Shown one piece after another: positions 22,026-32,594 of a stretch of DNA of 64,000 nucleotides. Made by a program: the position numbers and the translations under genes. The notes beneath the pieces are model-generated. The model saw only the letters and a program-made list of their open reading frames with translations. It made no database searches and had not been told where the DNA came from. The stretch is taken from positions 124,001 through 188,000 of the forward strand of contig CP025776.1 of assembly GCA_002886105.1 (NCBI GenBank). The letters are read 5' to 3'. This stretch comes from Enterobacter sp. EA-1. Lineage in GTDB: Bacteria > Pseudomonadota > Gammaproteobacteria > Enterobacterales > Enterobacteriaceae. Position 1 is the stretch's first letter, and the number at the start of each line of letters is the position of its first letter.

Positions 22026-23192
22026 ATGATTGTTTTTCAGACTCCGGCTGATAACAAGACCGAGGGGCAACCAGAAGAGCACCCAGGATTCGCGTGGGTT
22101 GCTGATAATGAACATCCCCTGTGAAGACATAAAAAATCAGCGCATAAATAAACAGGGCGACATCATAGCGATTATTTTCGCGGAATTTTTCAGCGCCCGC
22201 CACAAGCCTGAACAGATCACCGCCATAAGCAGCGTAAATCCAACAATACCGCCTTTTAACAACGCCCCCAGATAAATACTGTGGGTGGTTGTGATGTGTT
22301 CACCGCTGTAGTTGGTGAAATCGAGCTGGTAATCAAAGCCGCGTCCCAGCCGGGGGATGGCCAGAAAGCTCTTCCGAGGGTATGGTGCCAGATACTCAAA
22401 CGTAAACCGCTTTGCGTTCCCAACACTTCAAACCGTTCCATTAGCATGGCGCCTACCGGTGTTAACACCGCCATAGCCACTAAAATAAGAGCAATGATAA
22501 GACTGATGGTGATATTTCTGCGCGTTAATACACTTCTGTGCAGTGTAAAAATAAACGCAATAAGCAGTGCCAGAATGGGGGCCACGGCTTTGGTGATGAT
22601 CATCATAATAAGCATGATGATGATAGGGATATAATAAAATTGCTGCCCTTTCTCTTTCAGCAGCATGCAGGTGAGCAAGATCCCGACGCCACAATAACCG
22701 GCTAAATCAATAACGTTTTGCGGCCCGGATTGAGAGTGAAACCAGACGTGAATTCGCCACTAACGAATAATCCGTCGCCAGCGTGTAAACCGACAATACG
22801 GTAACACCGGCAACAATGCTGGTCAGCGCAATATGCCGGGTTTTCGGTTCTTCCAGCAGCGTCGTCAGGATCAGTAGGTAGACCACAATATAGAGAGTGT
22901 GCGTCAGCACTGATCCCGAGGTTGTAAAGCGTGTTACCCCAAATATTGGTCGCAGCATAATACAACCCCATCAATGCGACAAAAATAAACGTCAGTCGCT
23001 TTTTTTTCGTTTTTCAACAAATTGAAGAAAATTCTCTTTGTAGAAAAGTGAAAAAATAAACAGCGCGAAAGAGATATGGAAAAGATTATTCGTCCTCGGT
23101 GGACATACAGAAAATAGCGCTAAAAATAAAAAAAGTGGAAACACGAAAGTATATGCTTTGCGCGATTGCTCACTAAAGGTCAAAATATTCAT
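22024..23192 (-). CDS. waaL: O-antigen ligase WaaL
   Basis: Polytopic inner-membrane enzyme that moves O antigen from undecaprenyl diphosphate to the finished core. Start at 23192 gives MNILTFSEQSRKAYTFVFPL, overlapping the upstream gene's 3' end by 20 bases. Many hydrophobic segments follow (LFLFLALFSVCP, YIPIIIMLIMMIITKAVAP, ISLIIALILVAMAVLTPVG). The periplasmic-loop signature of the ligase family is seen as GFDYQLDFTNYSGEHITTTH (corrected) followed by SIYL. It ends CYQPESEKQS. Breaks near 22990, 22910, 22730, 22430 and 22320-22090. Sequence is variable in this family, so the call rests on topology and locus. Confidence 0.82.
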
Positions 23193-24077
23193 CAAACGCA
23201 ACCTTGTGGAATATTGTGTCAGGAATGGCACTTTCCGGGGAAAGATTTACAATTTCTATGTGGTTTTTTCATCACCGTTGCCGCATGTGCAAAGGATGGC
23301 ATTACAACGTTATCAACCTTTTCCTCAAGATAGGAAGGAAGCTTGCTGTCTGATGTTTCATAAAATCTCGGCTGGTTAAAATTACTCATATCCAGACCCG
23401 TGATAACAATCTTGTCAAACCCAAGATAGAAGAGAATTTGTAACGCCCAATACGCTACCGTGCTGCGTCGAATATCCCGTGGCGAATATCGGTACTGGGA
23501 AACAGATATCCTCGGCGGGTTTCGCAAAAGATGCGCCGGGAACAGATTTGTACATTTCCCATTTCAACGCATCGGCCACCTTCGGCTGATAGATTTTGTA
23601 GCAGGCATCCTCAATTAAGGCTAAACGGCAGCGCAAATCTGCTGCATGGCGATCCAGTATTTTCGCAATCCCGTGCATGGTGGTGAATAAGAGGATGTTG
23701 GGATCAGCAATGACTGAGCGGATGACATCCTGTCGGCGGTCAAAAAACTCCATATCCACAATCACATACAGTGAAAATGTGACCTTACCGGAAAGGAACC
23801 AGGGCGCCATTGACCCCCATAACCGGGATTGTGCACGGCAGTTTGCTGAAATCGATAGACTGGGCTGAAGGCCCTGTTGCCGAGCAATACGTGCCTTCGG
23901 CGCTGTCTTTAAGCGCGCTGAGGTTCTCAATCGCCACCTCGCGCGCCCTTTGTAGCGCAAACGCGCAATTTCACCGGTGTCCGCTCTTTCAATTTGAGTA
24001 TATGGCCAGAGACTTTCGTTATGCCGGAAGGTTCGTGGACGCGTGTATCGGTATATTTGTTTAAAGAGTGAACCCAT
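23173..24077 (-). CDS. WaaZ-like (DUF115-type) core Kdo transferase
   Basis: Start at 24077 overlaps the waaC stop (TAATG) and gives MGSLFKQIYRYTRPRTFRHN. Blocks: FSLYVIVDMEFFDRRQDVIR, PNILLFTTMHGIAKILDR, STVAYWALQILFYLGFDKIV, then ITGLDMSNFNQPRFYE and LPSYLEEKV. The GLDMS..QPRFYE pattern matches WaaZ, which adds a third Kdo to the core, and the equivalent Klebsiella locus gene credited with outer-core Kdo. Ends FHKVAFDEYFDL. Breaks near 23870, 23500 and 23275. The sugar is inferred from the family. Confidence 0.68.
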
Positions 24078-25010
24078 TAATCTGATACCTGTGTCTTAAT
24101 CAAGGCGAAAACTTTCTCTGCCGGAATGTTCTCTGTCGCGTTCCCGTTGTCAGGCAAAACAGTATGTTGGTTTTACCATAACCACCAATCAACCCGGATC
24201 AGTAGGGCCATACAGCGTCAGGTTGGGCCGATCCAGCGCTGCCGTGAGATGGCTTAACCCTGTATCCACCGATACCACAAACCGTGCTCCTGCGAGCTCT
24301 CGCCACATTTTCAAGGCTCATGCGCGGCAGGACTGACAAAGTCAGCCCTTCGGCCAACGTTTGGCTCGCGCTTCTTCATGGAGCGCCCGGGGCAATTTAA
24401 TGCGCAACCCTGCGGCAAGCAGCAGGCTCAGTGGGTTTCCGCCAGTGTTTATCGTCGCGGGTTGTGGCGTGTAAAAAGACGATCGGGCGGCGTTCCCGAC
24501 GGCAAATGCTGCGCAATCGTAATCGCCCTGCGTTTGCGGTTTGGTAACTGAGGCTTTTGCAACAGCTCACGGTGCGTTCCACCGCGTGCTGCTGCCCCGG
24601 CAATATGGTGGCGGCGATTGTAGAACAGGCTTGCCAGCGGCTCACGCGCGGTTTGCCAGTCCATGCCGTGTTTCACGCCGCGCGCCAGCCTTGTCACCCG
24701 AGGGCGGCGCTTTTAACCAGCCCTCGGGCGTCGATGATCGCGTCATAGTGCTGCAATCGCACGGCGTCGCGAAACGCTTTGCGCTCCGCTTTGACCGGGG
24801 CGGAAAACCAGGAGCTTTGCGCCAGCGGCATGGATCGCCACAGGGATCACCCGTTCAACGGCGGTATGCCGGGGTGGGGATTTGGGCAAAACCCTCTTCC
24901 ACCACCCAATCAAAACGAATGTCCGGTATCGCTTGCAGGGCATCGGTCAGCGCCGGCAGAGTATGCAGCACGTCTCCCATTGAGGAGGTTTTAACGATCA
25001 GTACCCGCAT
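24077..25010 (-). CDS. waaC: LPS heptosyltransferase I WaaC
   Basis: GT9 enzyme adding the first heptose to Kdo2-lipid A. Start at 25010, four bases after waaF's stop, gives MRVLIVKTSSMGDVLHTLPA, then LTDALQAIPDIRFDWVVEEG and FAQIP. The C-terminal block (AGLSHLTAALDRPNLTLYGP, pieced from shifted frames near 24200-24260) and the end VFALIKTQVSD are WaaC-like. It is one of the more heavily broken genes (about eight slips). Order hldD-waaF-waaC is universal in enterobacteria and supports the call. Confidence 0.88.
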
Positions 25011-25013
25011 TGG

Positions 25014-26043
25014 TTATCCTTCCGCATCCAGCAACAGGCTATTCAACTCTTCCAGTACGCGCTGCGGCGTAATATCGATAAGGCTCTGGTGATAACCTTC
25101 CGCTGCATCGCCTTTACGTACCTTGTGATAGCCCGAAATCAGGCGGATCACCGCGCTGCGACAGCGGAGTAGTCCGGACTGCTTGGGCCATATAGCGCCA
25201 CCAGCGGGCGATTGAGCGCGGCGGCGACATGCATCAGACCGGAGTCGTTACTGACCACCGCTTTACAGGCGGCAATCAGCACAACCGCTTGTTCCAGCTG
25301 GGTTTCTCCTGCCAGATTACGGCACCATGCCTGCTGTTCCATGCTCAGGGCGGCGAGGATCTCATTACCGGCTTCGTGATCTTTTGCCGAGCCGAACAGG
25401 ACGACCTGATAGCCTTCATCAATCAGCTGTTTCGCCAGTTCAGCATAGTGATAATGCGGCCAGCGCTTGGCCAAATTCTGCGCCGGGGCAAAAACCAATG
25501 ATTGGGCGTTCAGCGGAAATATTGAAGACCGCGCACACTTGCGACTTCTCACCGTCGTTGACCTGCAACTGCGGCCACAGCAGCGGTTGCGGCAGATCTT
25601 TGCCGAGCGCATGACCCCTTTGTCGTAGGCCAGCGCGACATACCGTTCAACCATCAGCGGCCGGGGCTTGTCCAGTACGCGGGCATCGTTGAGCAGGCCG
25701 TAACGCATTTCACCGCGCCAGCCGGTGCGGTGCGGGATCGCGGCAAAAAAGGGCACCAGCGCGGATTTAAAGGAATTCGGCAATACGTAAGCGCGATCGT
25801 AGCGACGCTCGCGCAGGCTATGACCTAGCTTACGACGGGCGCCAATTTCCAGCGCGCCATGCCCCAGCGGCATGGGGATCGCTTCATTCACTTCCGGCAT
25901 ACGTGATAAAAGCGGACGGCACCACGCGGGTGCCATCACGTCAATTACTGCCACCGGGGAAAGCGCGCTTTGAGCGTGCGATAGAGACTCTGCGACATCA
26001 TCATGTCGCCCACCCATGACGGGCCAATCACCAGAATTTTCAT
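25014..26043 (-). CDS. waaF: LPS heptosyltransferase II WaaF
   Basis: GT9 enzyme adding the second inner-core heptose. Start at 26043 gives MKILVIGPSWVGDMMMSQSL. Then VIDVMAPAWCRPLLSRMPEV, GHGALEIGARRKLGHSLRER, AYVLPNSFKSALVPFFA, IPHRTGWRGEMRYGLLND, KRWPHYHYAELAKQLIDEGY and the acceptor-side VSNDSGLMHVAAALNRPLVA. Ends EELNSLLLDAEG. Breaks near 25960, 25605, 25530 and 25160. Cotranscribed with hldD and waaC. Confidence 0.94.
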
Positions 26044-26045
26044 AC

Positions 26046-26983
26046 TTACGCGTCGCGGTTCAGCCATTCCATGTATTCGGTTACGCCTTCGGCGACGGTT
26101 TTGAACGGCTTATCGTAGCCTGCTGCGCGCAGGTTGCTCAGGTCAGCCTGAGTAAACGCACTGGTAGCGGCCTTTCAGTTTGTCCGGGAATGGAATGTAT
26201 TCTGATGCTGCCTTTTTTGTGGAAGGCCAGCGTGGCGTCGGCAACGGCACGGGAAGGACTCCGCACGCCCGGTGCCGAGGTTGAAAATGCCGGAAACGCC
26301 ATTTTCCAAAAACCACAGGTTCACTGCCGCAACATCGCCCACATAGACGAAGTCACGTTTAAAGTTATCACTGCCTTCAAACAGTTTCGGACTTTCGCCA
26401 TTATTCAGTTGGGTGTTGAGGTGGAAAGCCACGCTCGCCATGCTGCCTTTGTGGCCTTCACGCGGGCCATAGACGTTGAAGTAGCGGAAGCCGACGATCT
26501 GCGAGTCCGCTTCCGGCAGGATAGCGCGCACGTACTCATCGAACAGCAGCTTTGAATAGCCGTAGACGTTGAGCGGCTTCTCATATTCACGGGATTCGAT
26601 AAAAGTCAGATGTACGGCCGCCATAAGTCGCGGCAGAAGACGCGTACAGGAACGGAATTTCGCGTTCCGGGCAGTAGTGCAGCAGCTCTTTGGAGTACTG
26701 ATAGTTGTTGTCCATCATGTACTTGCCGTCCCACTCCGTGGTGGAGGAACATGCACCTTCGTGGAACACCGCTTCAATATCGCCGAACTCTTCGCCAGAC
26801 ATAATCTGGATCAGAAAGTCTTCTTTATCCATGTAGTCGGCAATGTGCAGGTCGACGAGATTGACGAATTTGGTGCCGTCTTTCAGGTTATCCACCACCA
26901 GAATATCAGTGATGCCTTTATCATTCCAGGGCCTTAACGATATTGCTGCCGATAAAACCCGCGCCGCCGGTAACGATGATCAT
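26046..26983 (-). CDS. hldD: ADP-L-glycero-D-manno-heptose 6-epimerase
   Basis: HldD (RfaD, WaaD) makes the ADP-heptose used by WaaC, WaaF and WaaQ. Start at 26983 gives [17 protein letters not shown] with the Rossmann GxxGxxG. The SDR catalytic residues are visible in [16 protein letters not shown] and [14 protein letters not shown] (YxxxK). Further conserved: [20 protein letters not shown] and [13 protein letters not shown]. Ends AWLNRDA, three bases before waaF. Breaks near 26930, 26615, 26260, 26205 and 26160. Divergent from kbl-tdh. Confidence 0.95.
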
Positions 26984-27197
26984 AACTGTACCTTTGAAAA
27001 TGAAGCGCTGAGACAATCTCAGACACGAATAGTACTTATCATACCATCACATTGACGACCCTTCAGCCATTCACCGGACAACTGCGCGGCTATGCGTGAT
27101 TTATGCTACAAAATCGATAATGGATGATGTGTCATCTCGTATCACCGTATAGCTTTGGGTAATATGTGCCGAAATTTGCCCTGTCTGGAGAATTGCG

Positions 27198-28393
27198 ATG
27201 CGTGGGGATTTTTATCAGCAGTTAACGAACGACTGCGGAAACCGCACGGGCGGAAGGTCTGTTTAAAGAAGAACGCATTATCACATCGGCGCAGCAGGCC
27301 GACATCACTGTGGCGAATGGTAGCCATGTTATCAACTTCTGCGCCAATAACTACCTCGGTCTGGCTAACCACCCCGATCTGATTGCTGCGGCGAAAGCCG
27401 GTATGGACAGCCACGGTTTCGGTATGGCCTCGGTACGTTTTATTTGCGGCACTCAGGATAGCCACAAAGCGCTGGAGCAGAAGCTGGCCGAATTCCTCGG
27501 TATGGAAGACGCCATCCTGTACTCCTCCTGTTTTGACGCCAACGGCGGGTTGTTTGAAACCCTGCTCGGTGCCGAAGACGCCATTATCTCTGATGCCCTG
27601 AACCATGCCTCAATCATTGATGGCGTGCGTCTGTGCAAGGCCAAACGCTACCGTTATGCCAATAACGACATGCAGGAACTGGAAGCGCGTCTGAAAGAAG
27701 CGCGCGCGAAGCGGAAGTGCACGTCATGTGCTGATTGCGACCGACGGCGTGTTCTCCATGGATGGCGTGATTGCCAACCTGAAAGGCGTGTGCGATCTGG
27801 CGGATAAATACGATGCGCTGGTGATGGTGGATGATTCTCACGCGGTGGGTTTTGTTGGCGCAAATGGACGCGGTACGCATGAGTACTGCGACGTGATGGG
27901 CCGTGTCGACATCATTACCGGTACGCTGGGCAAGGCACTGGGTGGCGCATCCGGCGGTTATACCGCGGCGCGTAAAGAGGTAGTGGAGTGGCTGCGCCAG
28001 CGTTCGCGTCCATATCTGTTCTCCAACTCGCTGGCGCCGGCTATTGTCGCTGCGTCCATTAAAGTGCTGGAGATGCTGGCTTCTGGCGCAGAATTGCGCG
28101 ATCGCCTGTGGGCTAACGCGCGTCTGTTCCGCGAAAAAATGACCGCCGCAGGCTTTACGCTGGCGGGTGCCGATCACGCCATTATCCCGGTGATGTTGGG
28201 CGATGCCGTGGTGGCACAAGAGTTTGCTCGCGAGCTGCAAAAGAGGAGCATTTACGTCACCGGTTTCTTCTACCCGGTGGTGCCAAAAGCGCGTATCCGC
28301 ACGCAGATGTCTGCGGCGCATAGCCCGGAGCAAATTGAGCGTGCGGTGGCTGCGTTTATCCGCATTGGTAAACAACTGGGTGTGATTGCCTGA
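27198..28393 (+). CDS. kbl: 2-amino-3-ketobutyrate coenzyme A ligase
   Basis: Kbl cleaves 2-amino-3-ketobutyrate with CoA to glycine and acetyl-CoA, the second step of threonine degradation. Start at 27198 gives [13 protein letters not shown]; then [58 protein letters not shown], and the PLP lysine in [17 protein letters not shown]. Ends [10 protein letters not shown]. Breaks near 27235 and 27710-27725 and a lost codon pair near 28290 (expected PKGQARIR). Nine bases before tdh, same operon. Confidence 0.95.
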
Positions 28394-28401
28394 GGACTAC
28401 G

Positions 28402-29430
28402 ATGAAAGCGTTATCCAAACTGAAAGCGGAAGAAGGCATCTGGATGACCGACGTACCGGAGCCGGAAGTCGGGCATAACGATCTGCTGATTAAAATTCGC
28501 AAAACCGCGATTTGCGGGACCGATGTACACATCTACAACTGGGACGACTGGTCGAAAAAACCATTCCGGTACCGATGGTTGTTGGCCATGAATATGTGGG
28601 TGAAGTGGTCGGCATTGGCCGAGGAAGTGAAAGGCTTCAAGATTGGCGATCGCGTTTCCGGTGAAGGCCATATCACCTGTGGGCACTGCCGTAACTGCCG
28701 CGCGGGCCGTACGCACCTGTGCCGTAATACCGTCGGCGTTGGTGTTAACCGTACGGGGTGTTTCGCAGAATATCTGGTGATCCCGGCGTTTAACGCGTTC
28801 AAAATCCCGGACAATATCTCTGACGATCTGGCGTCGATTTTCGACCCGTTCGGCAATGCGGTGCACACGGCGCTCTCCTTCGATCTGGTGGGCGAAGATG
28901 TACTGGTTTCCGGCGCAGGGCCGATCGGTATTATATGGCTGCGGCGGTGGCAAAACACGTAGGCGCGCGCCATGTGGTGATCACCGACGTGAACGAGTAT
29001 CGCCTTGAGCTGGCAAGGAAAATGGGCGTGACCCGTGCGGTCAACGTTGCCAAAGAGAGCCTGACGGATGTGATGGCAGAGCTGGGTATGACGGAAGGCT
29101 TCGATGTGGGCCTTGAGATGTCCGGCGCGCCGCCAGCATTCCGTACGATGCTCGACACCATGAACCACGGCGGTCGCATTGCTATGCTGGGCATTCCCCG
29201 TCGGATATGTCTATCGACTGGAATAAAGTCATCTTCAAGGGCCTGTTTATTAAAGGTATTTATGGCCGTGAGATGTTTGAAACACTGGTATAAGATGGCG
29301 GCGCTGATCCAGTCTGGTCTGGATCTCTCGCCGATCATCACCCACCGTTTCAGCATTGATGACTTCCAGCAGGGCTTCGATGCGATGCGCTCGGGGGCAT
29401 TCCGGCAAGGTTATCCTGAGCTGGAACTGA
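28402..29430 (+). CDS. tdh: L-threonine 3-dehydrogenase
   Basis: Zinc-dependent, NAD-linked dehydrogenase giving 2-amino-3-ketobutyrate for Kbl. Start at 28402: [20 protein letters not shown]. The catalytic zinc Cys is in [18 protein letters not shown]; the structural zinc cysteines are in [20 protein letters not shown]. Rossmann motif VSGAGPIG (28910-28930) and [12 protein letters not shown] follow. End GKVILSWN at 29428-29430. Breaks near 28570, 28935, 29200 and 29390. Length 341 expected. Confidence 0.95.
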
Positions 29431-29431
29431 C

Positions 29432-29463
29432 AAAACAGAAGGAGCGCTGGCAGGCGCCCTTTT
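29432..29463 (+). terminator. Possible tdh terminator
   Basis: A GC-rich imperfect hairpin (ggagcgc...ggcgccc) followed by five T lies directly after tdh. Pairing is poor as written, possibly because of a base error. Confidence 0.45.
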
Positions 29464-29583
29464 TACAACTGTCCTCACATTCCCCAATTTTTATTTCGTT
29501 TAACCGCACAATTTCCCTACCCGTTTACCTCAAGGCGATTAACCTGTTGAGCAACGGTTTAACTTTGATGTGTGGTCTTCCTT

Positions 29584-30380
29584 ATGTTCAAAGTATCGGT
29601 ATGCCTGCTGACATACAATTCAGCGCGACTATTACGGGAAGTGTTACCGCCGCTCATTATTGTGGCGGATGATTTCGTGGTGGTTGATTCCGGCAGTACG
29701 GACGCGACGCTCGATATTTGCCGGGATTATGGTGTTAACGTCCATCAGCGTCCCTATGACATGCACGGTCAGCAGATGAATTATGCGATCCAACTTGCGG
29801 CTCACGACTGGGTGCTATGTATGGACAGCGATGAGATCCTCGATGATCGGGTGGTCGATTTTATTCTGAAGCTTAAAGCAGGTCATGAGCCGTTGCGCGA
29901 TCATGCACGGCGTTTACCACGCTACTGGTACGTGTTGGGGCAGGAAGTTCGTACCTTGTATCCCATCTCTTCACCAGATTTTCCGGTGCGCTTATTTAAT
30001 CGCCAGTGTGCGCGGTTTAACGATCGCCCGGTGGATGATCAGGTGGTCGGCACGCTCACCTGCGCGAAAATGCCGGCCGGGTGCGTCACGATACGTTTTA
30101 TACCCTGCATGAGATGTTTAATAAGCTCAATGGCTACACGACACGGCTGGTGAAATACAATCCTGTCAGGCCATCCATCACCCGTGGGATCATTAGCGCC
30201 ATTGGCGCGTTTTTTTAAATGGTATGTGTTCAGTGGGGCGTGGCGAGAGGGTAAGGTTGGCGCGGCGACCGGGCTATATGCCACGCTCTACAGCTTTATG
30301 AAATATTTTAAAGCTGGTATGCCCATGCGGAGGAAAAATCCTCCGCGAGGACAAAAGAACATAACAAACGGGTGGTTTAA
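29584..30380 (+). CDS. WaaE-like GT2 glycosyltransferase at the yibD position
   Basis: GT-A fold GT2 enzyme of the WaaE/KdtX type. Start ATG at 29584 gives [20 protein letters not shown]; an in-frame GTG at 29572 is an alternative. Motifs: [18 protein letters not shown], then [20 protein letters not shown] followed by DE (DxD-like), [20 protein letters not shown] and [11 protein letters not shown] terminus, corrected, reads [19 protein letters not shown] with TAA 30378-30380. Breaks near 30070 and 30325. In E. coli this site holds waaH (yibD), which is a different GT2 type. Acceptor unknown. Stop overlaps the convergent yibQ stop. Confidence 0.75.
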
Positions 30381-31306
30381 GCGCGGGGCGTCTTCCACCC
30401 TTGCCACTGGTTCCTGGAAATAACGAACCAGCGTATTCTCACCAACACTTTCACTCACCACGTTAAAGAAACGGGTGGCGTAAACCGGTGCAGGTTTCTG
30501 CTTCGCTTTACAGAGTTTCACACCACGGAAGGGGGTTACGCGGCGGCTGAGGTATCACGCCACCGGGCGTTGAGGTATCGGTTTGCGGTTCGTTCAGCAG
30601 GCTGCTCGGGCGCACCAGCGTAATATCCGCAGGCAGCGTGTAGATAACCTGCTGCAATACGCGAACGGTCGTCGGGTGTGGATGCCCAATCGCGATGGCG
30701 GAACCGTTGCGGCGCGCCAGTTCGACGGCTCTTTCAAACTGGCGGCGGATATCGCCCTCATTTTGCGTATCGTCGAGGAACACCTTGCGCTTAATTACTT
30801 TAACGCCGGTACCGGACGCGGCGCGCACCGCGGCTGTTACCGATGGTCATGCTGTCAAGAAAATAGAGGTTATAACGCTCCAGCGCCTGCATCACCTTTT
30901 GCATGCCAAACAGGCTGGAGGTCATCGCGCTGCCCATATGGTTATTTAACCCGACGGCGTAAGGGACTTTGCTGACCGCATCGCTGATGATTCGTTCTAT
31001 TTCCGCACTGCTCATGTCCGGGCGCAGGGTGTCCTTTTCCAGCGGTTGCTTACTGAGGGGCGCCATGGGCAGATGGATCAACACTTCATGACCGCTGTTA
31101 TGGGCTTTGGTCGCCATTTCCCGGGCATGTGTTGCATTGGGCAGAACCGCGACGGAGACGGCGGACGGCATAGCCAGCACTGGTTTTCCGTCTGCGGGCG
31201 ATAGCCAAAATCGTCAATAACGATGGCCAGTTTTCCGGCCATAACCGGTGAAGAAAATGCCAGCACGCTGGTAAGCGCGAGAAAAAAGACGACGAAATTG
31301 AAGCAA
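30377..31306 (-). CDS. yibQ: YibQ, divergent polysaccharide deacetylase family protein
   Basis: Exported protein of the divergent polysaccharide deacetylase family; its function is unknown. TTG at 31306 fits the E. coli start (then LQFRR) and leads, after a one-base slip, into the signal peptide VVFFLALTSVLAFSSPVMAG. The mature part begins KLAIVIDDFGYRP (conserved Asp pair), then HAREMATKAHNSGHEVLIHL, LNNHMGSAMTSSLFGMQKVM, LYFLDSMTIGN and IAIGHPHPTTVRVLQQVIY. Ends [10 protein letters not shown]. Breaks near 31170, 30835, 30545 and 30415. Four bases after envC, same operon. Confidence 0.92.
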
Positions 31307-31309
31307 AAC

Positions 31310-32556
31310 TTATCTTCCCAACCACGGTTGTGGATTGACCGCCTGACCCTGACGGCGAATTTCGAAATAGAGTGACGGTCGGCCCTGACCGCCACTGCTG
31401 CCAACGAGGGCTATCGGTTGGCCTGCGCGCACCTGCGTTCCCACGCTGACCAGTGCACTCTGGTTGTAGCCGTACAGGCTCATATCGCCTTTCCCGTGCT
31501 CAACCACCACCACCCGAGGGCCGTAGCCTTGCAGCCAGTCGGCAAGAATAACGCGGCCATCGGCAACTGCTTTGACTTCGCTGCCTTCAGACGCACCGAT
31601 AACAATCCCTTTCCAACGTAGCTCACCCTGCAACTGTTCGCCATAGCGATGCAGTAACGGACCGCGAACAGGCCAGACAGCTGGCCTGACGGTGAGCCAA
31701 GCCCACCGGTGCGGGACATCAGCGAGCGTTCGCTTTCGGTGGGTTTGTAGGTTGTGCCTTTGCGGCTGGCGTCTTTCTGACGGTCCCGTACGGCCTGCGC
31801 TTCGCGGGCTTCACGCTCGGCGCGGGCTTTTGCTGCCGCTTCCGCACGGGCCAGACGGTCGCGCAAACGTGATTCGTTGGCGCGCATTTCGCTCAGTTGC
31901 TGCTGACCTTCCTGAATGGATGACTCCAAGGCCATTCAGGGTTTTTTGCCGCTCACTGCGAGCCTGCTCCAGCTTCGCCTGCTGAGCTTTTTGCTCATAC
32001 AGCAGCGTCTGTTGCTGGCTCTGTTTTTCTTCCAGTTCCGCTTTTTGCGCTGCGACCTCTTCGCGGGTCTGCTTCAACTGGGCGATAGTTTCCTGTCGCG
32101 CCACCGGTTAAGATAGCCAAAATAGGCCTGCAAACGCTGACCGCGCTGGCCCTCTTCACCACTTAAAATCAGTTGAATGCCCGAATGCTCACCCTGACGG
32201 AACGCGGCATCGAGTTGTGCGGCAAGATTACGCTCCACCCCGGGTCGCGCGCTGGCGTTCCAGTTTGGCGATTGACGCATTCATCTCATCAATTTGTTTA
32301 TTGAGCTGGGCGAGGGTGTTTTGCGTTTCGTGTAGCTGACGTGCGGCGGCGGAAATCGCCTGTTCTTGCGCCTTTAGCTGGGCGAGAAGACCGGAACGTT
32401 GCTGCTGTTGCTGGCGTACTGCACGCTCTTTCTCGGCAATATCGGCCTGAATAGATTTGAGCTGGTCGCGGTCATCCGCGTGGGCGGATACGGCGCACAG
32501 CAATGCGCGCCAGCGCAGAGTGCGCTGGCGCAGAGCAGGGACGGAGCCCGCCCCAT
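31310..32556 (-). CDS. envC: Murein hydrolase activator EnvC
   Basis: EnvC sits in the periplasm at the septum and activates the amidases AmiA and AmiB under FtsEX control. Start at 32556 (MGRAPSLLCASALCAG) leads to a signal peptide ending AVSAHADD. A long coiled coil follows (QLKSIQADIAEKERAVRQQQ, QLNKQIDEMNASIAKLERQR), then a degenerate LytM domain: LRWKGIVIGASEGSEVKAVA, GDMSLYGYNQSALVSVGTQV, SSGGQGRPSLYFEIRRQGQA. Ends NPQPWLGR. At 31513-31520 the expected GYGLVVVV reads GYGPRVVVV, an in-frame three-base gain at a CCAGG site. Breaks near 32480, 32240, 32105, 31935 and 31680. Confidence 0.94.
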
Positions 32557-32594
32557 GTAATTGAAAAAATCGCCTTTCCCCTCATGGGGAGCGA

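Noticed and set aside
26254-26276. ccgagg in hldD as another Dcm-type error
   Set aside because: It encodes the conserved [10 protein letters not shown] block correctly (Leu as CTC), so it is native sequence.
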